A DNA stretch of 5,848 nt from Desulfobacterales bacterium. Its GTDB lineage: Bacteria > Desulfobacterota > Desulfobacteria > Desulfobacterales > UBA11574. A program made the position numbers and the translations under genes. Below are positions 1 to 5,072 of this stretch, one piece after another (the first letter of the stretch is position 1; every line of letters starts with the position of its first letter). Under the pieces are notes generated by a model that did not search any database, was not told the origin of the DNA, and was given only the letters and a program-made list of their open reading frames with translations. The DNA lies in NCBI GenBank assembly GCA_030601485.1, contig JAUVTO010000129.1, forward strand, positions 1 to 5,848. The letters are read 5' to 3'.

Positions 1-410
1 ACTGCTTCCCGCTTGCTGTCTTTCTGTCGCAGTTTATACCCGGCAATGGAACCGTCGGGATTTATTGATAACGTGTGACAGAAAAGTGTGGGCCACCCGA
101 GCTTTTGCATCAAAGGACCTGCAAACTGGTCAAATGTATCAGAAACAACGATGACCGGGATGCGTGACCTGAGCCAGTCAAGAAATTCCAATGCCCCGTC
201 AAGAGGGTCCATGGTGGCGATCACCGCTTGGATATCATCTCTTTTAAGCCGGTTCTCATCAAGGATTGCGAGACGTCGTTTCATTAAGACATCGTAATCG
301 GATATATCACGTGTCGTGAGCCTGAGTTCTTTAATCCCTGTTTTTTCAGCCACATTTATCCATATTTCCGGCACAAAAATTCCTTCCAGATCGGAGCAGA
401 CAATATGCAT
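1..410 (-). CDS. thrH: ThrH: phosphoserine phosphatase / phosphoserine:homoserine phosphotransferase (partial, N-terminal part)
   Basis: The first 136 codons are present; the gene runs off the left edge. ThrH is a cytoplasmic HAD-superfamily enzyme that dephosphorylates phosphoserine and can pass the phosphoryl group to homoserine, making O-phosphohomoserine for threonine synthesis. Seen in the translation: HAD motif I as CSDLEG, with nucleophile Asp7 and Glu9 (the DxE form typical of ThrH, not the usual DxD); the cap segment PEIWINVAEKTGIKELRLTT then DYDVLMKRR; motif II as VVSDTF with Ser90; and LRQKDSKR carrying the likely motif III Lys133. It matches recalled Pseudomonas ThrH (about 205 aa) nearly without gaps, so roughly the last 70 residues, including the GDSxND motif IV, lie outside. 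The ATG has GAGG four nt upstream (415-418), a rather short spacing. It follows hom by 22 nt on the same strand, which fits a homoserine-phosphorylating role. Confidence 0.93.
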   Translation of the reverse strand, partial: MHIVCSDLEGIFVPEIWINVAEKTGIKELRLTTRDISDYDVLMKRRLAILDENRLKRDDIQAVIATMDPLDGALEFLDWLRSRIPVIVVSDTFDQFAGPLMQKLGWPTLFCHTLSINPDGSIAGYKLRQKDSKREA

Positions 411-432
411 AGCACCTCACATTCGGCTTTCA

Positions 433-1749
433 TTAGTCTTCTTGGTTTTCATTTTCTATTCTTATGAGAATCGGTTTAGCATTAACCACGTCGAGATTCA
501 TAATTTCGGACAACGCCTTTTGCACATCAGCTTCTTTGGCAAGATGGGTGAGCATGACAATGGGTACCGAGCCTTTGGTTTTTCGTCCTTTCTGGTGCAC
601 CGATTTTATACTGATGTCATAATCACCCAGAATACCCGATACTTTTGACAGCACACCGGGTCGGTCTAAGGCGGCAAACCTGAAATAATAATACGTTCTG
701 ATCTCATCAACCGGCATAACGGGAATTTTCCGGATATTATTCATCTGGTATGAGAGTAGCGGAACCCGGCCTCTTGACCCGGTTAACAGGTTGCGGGCGA
801 GATCGACCGTATCGCCGACCACGGCACTGGCGGCGGGCATCATCCCGGCGCCGTATCCGTAAAGCATCATATCACCGATGGCATCACCGGAGATTGTGAC
901 GGCATTGAGGGTGCCGCCGACACTGGAAAGGGGATTGTCAAAAGGAATCATGGTGGGATGCACTCTTGCCTCTATGGCATTACCCATGTTTTTGCTAATG
1001 GCCAGAAGCTTGATCCTGTATCCAAACTGCCCGGCGAAATCAATATCCATGGGGTCTATATTAGAGATGCCTTCGATATATATATCCTTAAAATTAATCT
1101 CCATGCCGTAGGCAAGGGAGGTGAGAATGGCAAGTTTGTGGGCGGTGTCGATTCCTTCGATATCCAGGCTCGGGTCGGCCTCGGCATACCCGTTTTTTTG
1201 TGCTTCGGCCAGCACGGTTTCAAAACTGCTGCCGTCATCCGTGCTTTTGGAGAGGATGTAGTTACAGGTGCCGTTAAGGATGCCGGCCATGGATTTTATG
1301 TGATTCCCCACCAGAGATTCCCGCAGCGATTTGATGATGGGCATGCATCCGCCTACGCCGGCTTCAAAAGCAAGATCAACCCCTTTTTCCGTAGCGGCCT
1401 TGAATATGGCATTACCATGGACGGCTAACAGTGCCTTGTTTGCGGTAACCACCTGCTTGCCCTTATCAATGGCCTTTAAAATAAGATCCCTGGCAACCCC
1501 GTCTCCTCCGATCATTTCGATAATGATATCAATGTCAGGGTCATCCACCACTTTATACGCATCGCTAATAAACACTCCGTTATCAAAACGTATTCCACGA
1601 TCAGTTTTCAGGTCGATATCGGCAACATATTTCAGGTTCAGATCGGCGCCAACCCGGGAACGGATAAGGTCCCTGTTTTTAATAAGAATTCTTGCAACAC
1701 CTGTGCCGATCGTGCCGCAGCCGAGCAAACCAATATTTATTTTTTTCAT
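433..1749 (-). CDS. hom: Homoserine dehydrogenase with C-terminal ACT domain
   Basis: Catalyses NAD(P)H-dependent reduction of aspartate-4-semialdehyde to homoserine, the branch-point step toward threonine and methionine, in the cytoplasm. At 438 aa it is the usual length of the monofunctional bacterial enzyme; no aspartokinase domain is fused. Seen: N-terminal Rossmann fold with GLLGCGTIGTG (residues 7-17); TANKALL with conserved Lys105; the family signature from about Gly187 to Lys205 (GYAEADPSLDIEGIDTAHK) containing Glu198, Asp201 and catalytic-type Lys205; GTCNYIL at 160-166; and a C-terminal ACT domain (about 353-430) starting YYYFRFAALDRPGVL. ACT domains in this family usually bind threonine for feedback inhibition, so allosteric control is likely but inferred. 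The start is supported by AGGAG (1758-1762) eight nt before the ATG. The gap to the upstream aminotransferase and the gap to downstream thrH are each 22 nt, so the three are probably co-transcribed. Confidence 0.97.
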   Translation of the reverse strand: MKKINIGLLGCGTIGTGVARILIKNRDLIRSRVGADLNLKYVADIDLKTDRGIRFDNGVFISDAYKVVDDPDIDIIIEMIGGDGVARDLILKAIDKGKQVVTANKALLAVHGNAIFKAATEKGVDLAFEAGVGGCMPIIKSLRESLVGNHIKSMAGILNGTCNYILSKSTDDGSSFETVLAEAQKNGYAEADPSLDIEGIDTAHKLAILTSLAYGMEINFKDIYIEGISNIDPMDIDFAGQFGYRIKLLAISKNMGNAIEARVHPTMIPFDNPLSSVGGTLNAVTISGDAIGDMMLYGYGAGMMPAASAVVGDTVDLARNLLTGSRGRVPLLSYQMNNIRKIPVMPVDEIRTYYYFRFAALDRPGVLSKVSGILGDYDISIKSVHQKGRKTKGSVPIVMLTHLAKEADVQKALSEIMNLDVVNAKPILIRIENENQED

Positions 1750-1771
1750 GCAATCCGCTCCTGAACAGGAA

Positions 1772-2938
1772 TTACATTATCTTTCGTATTCCTCTTATGG
1801 CCTGGTTTATGCGCATGTTGTTTTCTATGAGAGCAAAACGCACATATTCATCGCCGTATTCGCCAAATCCAAGACCCGGTGAAACCGCAACCTGGGCCTT
1901 ATTAATCAGCATTTTGGAAAATTCCACTGAACCCATTTTTATATATTTGTCAGGAATTTTGCTCCATACAAACATGGTTGCCTTGGGGCTTTCTACCTCC
2001 CAGCCCACTCGGTTAAGGCCTGATATCAAAGCATCCCTTCGTGTTTTATAAGTATCACATATTTCCTTGACACATTCCTGAGGGCCGTTTAAGGCGATGA
2101 TGGATGCAATCTGAATCGGCTGAAAAATACCATAATCCAGGTAACTTTTTATCCGGCGAAGGGCGCCCACAATTTCGCTGTTCCCCACACAAAAACCCAC
2201 CCGCCAACCGGGCATGCTGTAACTCTTGGAAAGTGAAAAGAATTCAACACCAATATCCTTGGCGCCTTTAACCTGGAGAAAACTGGGTGGTTTATATCCA
2301 TCGAATGACAGATCTGCATAAGCGAAGTCGTGGATGATTATGATATCGTGTTCTTTTGCATAATCCACGATTTTTTCAAAAAATTCCAGATCAACGACTT
2401 CCGTGGTCGGATTATGCGGATAGCTGATAATTAAAATCTTGGGCCTCGGCCAGGTCTGCCGGGTTGCGTGCATCAGGTTATCGAAAAAATCGTTGCCCGG
2501 ACCCACGGGGATTCCCCTTACATCACCTCCGGAAATAATTGCCGAGTAAGGATGGATAGGGTATGTCGGGTTGGGTGTGAAAACTACGTCTCCGGGCCGG
2601 ATGGTGACAAGGATAAGATGTGATATTCCTTCCTTGGCACCGATGGTGACGATGGCCTCCGTATCGGGATCGATATCCACATCATATCTTCGTTTATACC
2701 AGCTGGAAATGGCCATTCTCAGTTTGGTGATACCCATGGACGCCGAATATCGATGATTTTGCGGTTTCTGGGCGGCTTCTGTCAGCTTATCCACAATGTG
2801 CTGCGGCGTCCCGATGTCGGGATTTCCCATCCCCAGGTCGATAATATCCTCTCCGGCATGCCGGGCATCCATTTTGATTTTGTTAACTGTTGCAAATACA
2901 TAGGGCGGGAGACGGTCTAATCTGGCGAAAGTTCTCAT
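1772..2938 (-). CDS. alaC: AlaC-like PLP-dependent aminotransferase (class I/II fold)
   Basis: A fold-type I aminotransferase of 388 aa, close along its whole length to recalled E. coli AlaC, the glutamate-pyruvate (alanine) transaminase. Seen: N-terminal RLDRLPPYVF (7-15 region) and DIIDLGMGNPD (31-41), typical of AlaC; TPNPTYPIH (121-129); SYPHNPT with Asn176; HDFAYAD with Asp204 and Tyr207, which contact the PLP ring; SLSKSY with Schiff-base Lys238, followed by GWRVGF (Arg246); and YVRFALIEN with Arg367, the substrate alpha-carboxylate anchor. No residue expected of an active enzyme is missing. The ATG has AGAGG (2947-2951) about eight nt upstream. It is the first gene of the operon with hom and thrH. 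The true substrate may therefore be an aspartate-family amino or keto acid rather than only alanine; family membership is clear, substrate is inference. Confidence 0.88.
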   Translation of the reverse strand: MRTFARLDRLPPYVFATVNKIKMDARHAGEDIIDLGMGNPDIGTPQHIVDKLTEAAQKPQNHRYSASMGITKLRMAISSWYKRRYDVDIDPDTEAIVTIGAKEGISHLILVTIRPGDVVFTPNPTYPIHPYSAIISGGDVRGIPVGPGNDFFDNLMHATRQTWPRPKILIISYPHNPTTEVVDLEFFEKIVDYAKEHDIIIIHDFAYADLSFDGYKPPSFLQVKGAKDIGVEFFSLSKSYSMPGWRVGFCVGNSEIVGALRRIKSYLDYGIFQPIQIASIIALNGPQECVKEICDTYKTRRDALISGLNRVGWEVESPKATMFVWSKIPDKYIKMGSVEFSKMLINKAQVAVSPGLGFGEYGDEYVRFALIENNMRINQAIRGIRKIM

Positions 2939-3015
2939 AAAAATAACCTCTTAGGCGCTTAGTTGTGAATTTTGTGCTTTTTGTGGCAAAAAAAATGCTT
3001 AGCCAATTAAGTGTG
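2939..3015 (-). promoter_or_regulatory. Leader/promoter region of the alaC-hom-thrH operon
   Basis: This short AT-rich stretch separates alaC from repeat copy A and must contain the operon leader unless the promoter lies inside the repeat. It holds the alaC Shine-Dalgarno and three TTGTG words on the plus strand (2963, 2972 and 2981, exactly 9 bp apart; CACAA on the mRNA strand). No convincing -35/-10 pair was found on the minus strand, so promoter position is unknown. Confidence 0.35.
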
Positions 3016-3047
3016 AAGTGATCTAAAGTGACCTAAAGTGCCTAAAG
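3016..3047 (+). repeat. Left terminal array of copy A: 10-bp tandem units
   Basis: Three units read AAGTGATCTA, AAGTGACCTA and AAGTGCCTAA, followed by AG. The period is 10 bp, about one helical turn. The last 22 bp (3026-3047) are identical, in the same orientation, to 4782-4803 at the left of copy B, although the adjoining cores are inverted relative to each other. Confidence 0.85.
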
Positions 3048-3203
3048 CCCGCCCTGGTGCGAATCGTTCATATATTGATCTGACTTATGCACTATTACAA
3101 ACATGACTTTTTGAGCATAGAGTATTGGTGATCGGTCTGGGCCAGGGTTAAGGTATTCTGTCAATTTTATCTAAAATAAATAGCCGGAGCATAGCGACTC
3201 CTT

Positions 3204-3254
3204 AACTTTAGCTCACTTCAAACTTTAGCTCACTTCAAACTTTAGCTCACTTGT
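3204..3254 (+). repeat. Right terminal array of copy A: three 17-bp tandem units
   Basis: AACTTTAGCTCACTTCA occurs at 3204-3220 and 3221-3237, then AACTTTAGCTCACTTGT at 3238-3254, with a final partial AACTTT to 3260. The CTTTAGCTCACTT part is the inverted-repeat partner of the left-array unit. Copy B carries the same 17-bp unit type on its right side. Confidence 0.9.
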
Positions 3255-3258
3255 AACT

Positions 3259-3287
3259 TTTCCAGTTTATCCAGTTTAGGATATAAT
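3259..3287 (+). promoter_or_regulatory. Candidate sigma70-type promoter for purM (distal)
   Basis: A perfect TATAAT (3282-3287) is preceded by TTTCCA (3259-3264, four of six matches to TTGACA) with a 17-bp spacer. It lies just inside the right end of repeat copy A, so it would travel with purM if the segment between the repeats inverted. Transcription from here would give a leader of nearly 200 nt. Sequence match only. Confidence 0.4.
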
Positions 3288-3342
3288 AGTCCAAATTATT
3301 CTCTATTTACAATACAAAGTTTTTTATGTCAAAAATTTTGTT

Positions 3343-3371
3343 TTGACTTTTAAACCGATTGGGATTATTTT
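3343..3371 (+). promoter_or_regulatory. Candidate sigma70-type promoter for purM (proximal)
   Basis: TTGACT (3343-3348) and TATTTT (3366-3371) are separated by 17 bp in a very AT-rich stretch. The -35 matches consensus at five positions and the -10 at four. It would give a leader of about 110 nt. No purine riboswitch or recognisable PurR-type operator was seen between here and the purM start. Confidence 0.35.
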
Positions 3372-3462
3372 TCGATTAAAATTTCAAAATGCGCGTAAAG
3401 CATCCAGAAAGGATGACCAAGAAGTCCGATACAAATAGTAATTTTAGGCAATTTAAGCAATT

Positions 3463-3480
3463 TTCCGGTTGATCCGGGAA
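3463..3480 (+). promoter_or_regulatory. Possible hairpin touching the purM ribosome binding site
   Basis: TTCCGG pairs with CCGGGAA across the loop TTGAT, giving six base pairs with one bulged G. The 3' arm runs into the purM Shine-Dalgarno (AAGGGG, 3479-3484, six nt before the ATG). It could modulate translation, but so short a stem may be chance. Confidence 0.25.
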
Positions 3481-3490
3481 GGGGATTCAT

Positions 3491-4534
3491 ATGGCAAAAT
3501 CACTGACATACGCTGATGCGGGTGTAGATATTGATAAAGCCGAAAACCTTGTTGGCAAGATTAAAAAAATAGCGCAGCAGACCCCTAGATCCGGAGTTAT
3601 TGGTGAGATCGGCGGGTTCGGCGGACTGTTTTCGCTCAACATCAGCAACATGGAAAGTCCGGTTCTTGTAAGTTCGACCGACGGTGTCGGGACCAAGCTC
3701 AAGATTGCCTTTATGATGTCAAAACACGATACCATCGGCATAGACCTGGTTGCAATGTGTGTTAATGATATCGTCGTGCAGGGTGCAAAACCACTTTTCT
3801 TTTTAGATTATCTTTCGATGGGAAAGCTGGAAGAAAAAATTGCCATTGATGTCATCGCCGGGATCGGAGAGGGCTGCTCACAGGCCGGGTGTGCGCTTAT
3901 CGGTGGTGAAACTGCCGAAATGCCGGGGTTTTATAAGGATAATGAATATGATCTGGCCGGATTTGCCGTGGGTGTTGTTGAAAACAGCAAAATTGTTGAC
4001 GGTTCGGGAATCCGCGTTGGCGATCAGCTTATCGGAATTTCATCGAGCGGACTTCACAGCAACGGATATTCGCTGGTACGCAAAATATGTTTTGACATTT
4101 TAAAACTGAAAATCGACACCCATATACCCGAGCTGGGCAAGACCATCGGTGAAGAACTTATTACCCCCACAAAAATATATGCAAAAACCGTTCACAGCAT
4201 TATAAAGAATCTGCCGGTATTCGGACTTGCCCATATTACCGGTGGTGGAATCACAGATAATATTGTTCGTGTCATCCCCGAACAGTGTAACGTTGTCATT
4301 CGAAAGAACAGCTGGGATGTGCCGCCCGTGTTTACGTATCTTAAGGAGGCCGGCAATATATCAGAACATGAAATGAGGCGCACGTTTAATAACGGTATTG
4401 GCTTTATTGCCGTTGTTCATGAAAAAGATGCTCAGGAAATTATGGATTGTTTCATCGCCATGAAGGAAAAGGTTTTTGTCATCGGCGAGGTGGTTGAACG
4501 TAAAGAAGGTGATGAGAGGGTTCAGTGGGTCTGA
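3491..4534 (+). CDS. purM: Phosphoribosylformylglycinamidine cyclo-ligase (AIR synthetase)
   Basis: PurM closes the imidazole ring: ATP-dependent conversion of formylglycinamidine ribonucleotide (FGAM) to aminoimidazole ribonucleotide (AIR), step five of de novo purine synthesis, in the cytoplasm. The 347-aa length is standard. Seen: YADAGVD (7-13); SSTDGVGTKL (61-70), the glycine-rich ATP/substrate segment; GIDLVAMCVNDI (83-94); GGETAEMPG (138-146); SSGLHSNGYSL (185-195); HITGGGI (248-254); and RTFNNGIG (297-304). These span the AIRS N-terminal (about 50-165) and C-terminal (about 175-340) domains, and no conserved block is missing. The ATG follows AAGGGG with a 6-nt spacer. purM is often next to purN; here it stands alone, with inverted copies of an intergenic repeat on both sides. 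Reading starts 236 bp after copy A, and copy B begins 240 bp past the stop. Confidence 0.97.
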   Translation: MAKSLTYADAGVDIDKAENLVGKIKKIAQQTPRSGVIGEIGGFGGLFSLNISNMESPVLVSSTDGVGTKLKIAFMMSKHDTIGIDLVAMCVNDIVVQGAKPLFFLDYLSMGKLEEKIAIDVIAGIGEGCSQAGCALIGGETAEMPGFYKDNEYDLAGFAVGVVENSKIVDGSGIRVGDQLIGISSSGLHSNGYSLVRKICFDILKLKIDTHIPELGKTIGEELITPTKIYAKTVHSIIKNLPVFGLAHITGGGITDNIVRVIPEQCNVVIRKNSWDVPPVFTYLKEAGNISEHEMRRTFNNGIGFIAVVHEKDAQEIMDCFIAMKEKVFVIGEVVERKEGDERVQWV

Positions 4535-4539
4535 TCGGC

Positions 4540-4656
4540 ATGAAGAACGCAACTTACGAAAAAAAGCAACGCCTGCAAAAAATCAAAAGCCCTTTTGTAA
4601 AGTTGATACGTTGGATAGGAAACGCTCAAAAAGGAAAAACCGTCTGTAAAAGCTGA
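4540..4656 (+). CDS. Possible small basic protein (38 aa), unknown function
   Basis: An ATG five nt after the purM stop opens a 38-codon frame ending in TGA. The product is Lys/Arg-rich at the N terminus (EKKQRLQKIK), then has a short amphipathic stretch FVKLIRWIGNA and ends KGKTVCKS with one Cys. I do not recognise a named family. Support is limited to the position directly behind purM, the non-random composition and a defined end. Against it, no good Shine-Dalgarno lies at normal spacing (GAGAGGG at 4514-4520 is about 19 nt upstream), so it would need translational coupling to purM. It may be a chance frame. Confidence 0.35.
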   Translation: MKNATYEKKQRLQKIKSPFVKLIRWIGNAQKGKTVCKS

Positions 4657-4669
4657 GCGGTGAATAAAA

Positions 4670-4691
4670 CCGGTCCCGTGAGAGGACCCGG
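4670..4691. other. Stable hairpin downstream of purM; terminator-like on the minus strand
   Basis: CCGGTCC (4670-4676) pairs with GGACC-C-GG (4684-4691), giving seven base pairs with one bulged C and the 7-nt loop CGTGAGA. On the plus strand it is followed by AAAAGTAAAG, so it is not a typical intrinsic terminator for purM. Read on the minus strand it is followed by TTTTATTC, which resembles one, yet no minus-strand gene ends there. Confidence 0.45.
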
Positions 4692-4732
4692 AAAAGTAAA
4701 GAATCCTGGTCCATAGGAGCAGGCTTTGGTTT

Positions 4733-4747
4733 GACCCTAAAAGGGTC
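4733..4747 (+). terminator. Possible weak terminator or structural hairpin after purM
   Basis: GACCCT and AGGGTC form a perfect 6-bp stem with an AAA loop, about 200 nt past the purM stop and just before repeat copy B. Only TGTTATCC follows, not a real T-tract, so termination would be weak if it occurs. Confidence 0.3.
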
Positions 4748-4774
4748 TGTTATCCTACAAGCCGGACAAGTTAA

Positions 4775-4803
4775 AAGTGATAAGTGACCTAAAGTGCCTA
4801 AAG
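4775..4803 (+). repeat. Left terminal array of copy B: 10-bp-type units
   Basis: Units AAGTGAT (shortened), AAGTGACCTA and AAGTGCCTAA, then AG. Compared with the left array of copy A, the first unit lacks CTA and the remaining 22 bp are identical. It adjoins the TTATGGAGTC end of the core, the opposite core end to that in copy A. Confidence 0.85.
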
Positions 4804-4955
4804 TTATGGAGTCGCTGCGCTCCGATGATTTTATATAATTGACAAAATTCCTTAACCCTGGCCCAGACCGATCACCAATACTCTATACTCAAAAAGTTAT
4901 GTTTGTAATGATAAATAAATCAGATCAATATATGAACAGTTAGCACCAGGGCGGG

Positions 4956-4990
4956 CTTTAGCTCACTTTAAACTTTAGTTCACTTCAAAC
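4956..4990 (+). repeat. Right terminal array of copy B: 17-bp-type units
   Basis: CTTTAGCTCACTTTA (4956-4970) is followed by AACTTTAGTTCACTTCA (4971-4987) and a partial AAC. This is the same 17-bp unit as on the right of copy A (three units there, two here), with single-base changes. It adjoins the GCGGGC end of the core. Confidence 0.85.
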
Positions 4991-5072
4991 TCTTACGGCG
5001 TTTCTTCAGGCAGAGCCGGACAACTCTGACTTGGCCCACAGGACCAGGTTTTCAAGATTAAATAAGGCGGCG
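4991..5072 (+). promoter_or_regulatory. tsaD leader region
   Basis: An 82-bp stretch between copy B and tsaD. It is visibly richer in G+C than the other spacers and stays open in the tsaD frame back to 4962 (a TAG at 4959 closes it). It includes the tsaD Shine-Dalgarno AAGG (5064-5067). No convincing promoter was found. It could be plain leader, or a remnant of older coding sequence cut off by the repeat. Confidence 0.3.

Larger units (their letters stand above)
3016..3254 (+). repeat. Intergenic MITE-like repeat element, copy A
   Basis: A non-coding element of about 239 bp with three parts: a left array of 10-bp units (3016-3047), a core of 158 bp (3048-3205) and a right array of 17-bp units (3204-3254). 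The core recurs inverted at 4804-4955 with roughly 85-90% identity by eye, including a perfect 37-bp match (3117-3153 with 4850-4886). Left and right ends are imperfect inverted repeats of each other: AAGTGACCTAAAG on the left, CTTTAGCTCACTT on the right. There is no open frame of useful length, so if mobile it would depend on a transposase encoded elsewhere. The family is not one I can name; 'MITE-like' describes the architecture only. It lies 77 bp from the alaC start and 236 bp upstream of purM. Confidence 0.85.
4775..4990 (-). repeat. Intergenic MITE-like repeat element, copy B (core inverted relative to copy A)
   Basis: About 216 bp. The core (4804-4955, 152 bp) is the reverse complement of the copy A core with scattered substitutions and a few small indels near the GACTCC end. 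The blocks CCCGCCCTGG, TTCATATATTGATCTGA and a 37-bp stretch are conserved. The plus-strand left end is again the 10-bp-period array and the right end again the 17-bp-period array, so the ends are in direct orientation with copy A while the core is not. No coding capacity. It lies between purM and tsaD, ending 82 bp before the tsaD start. Confidence 0.85.

Noticed and set aside
958..1428. Plus-strand open frame of 156 codons inside hom
   Set aside because: It is fully antisense to well-conserved hom coding sequence with no recognisable domain.
1331..1882. Long plus-strand open frame (183 codons) across the start of hom and the end of the aminotransferase gene
   Set aside because: It lies antisense to two clear genes, spans their boundary, has no family resemblance, and reflects codon bias of the opposite strand.
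3389..3472. 27-codon frame (starting MRVKHPERM) in the purM leader, considered as a leader peptide
   Set aside because: It has no ribosome binding site before its ATG and no run of regulatory codons; its composition follows the AT-rich spacer.
4654..4715. Reading through the TGA of the 38-aa frame as selenocysteine, because a small CGGT/ACCG stem follows
   Set aside because: The stem is only 4 bp and lacks a recognisable bacterial SECIS loop; the extension of about 20 residues resembles no selenoprotein.
4834..4844. TATAAT and TTGACA words inside repeat copy B
   Set aside because: They are in the wrong order and overlap, so they do not form a promoter, and they are not kept in copy A.
3016..4990. 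CRISPR array
   Set aside because: The repeated units are tandem at 10 or 17 bp without spacers, and the larger copies are inverted and only two in number.
3016..4990. Clear target-site duplications at the repeat elements
   Set aside because: TTAA-like words occur near some ends (3007-3010, 4771-4774), but no convincing duplicated flank was found in either the present or the back-inverted arrangement.
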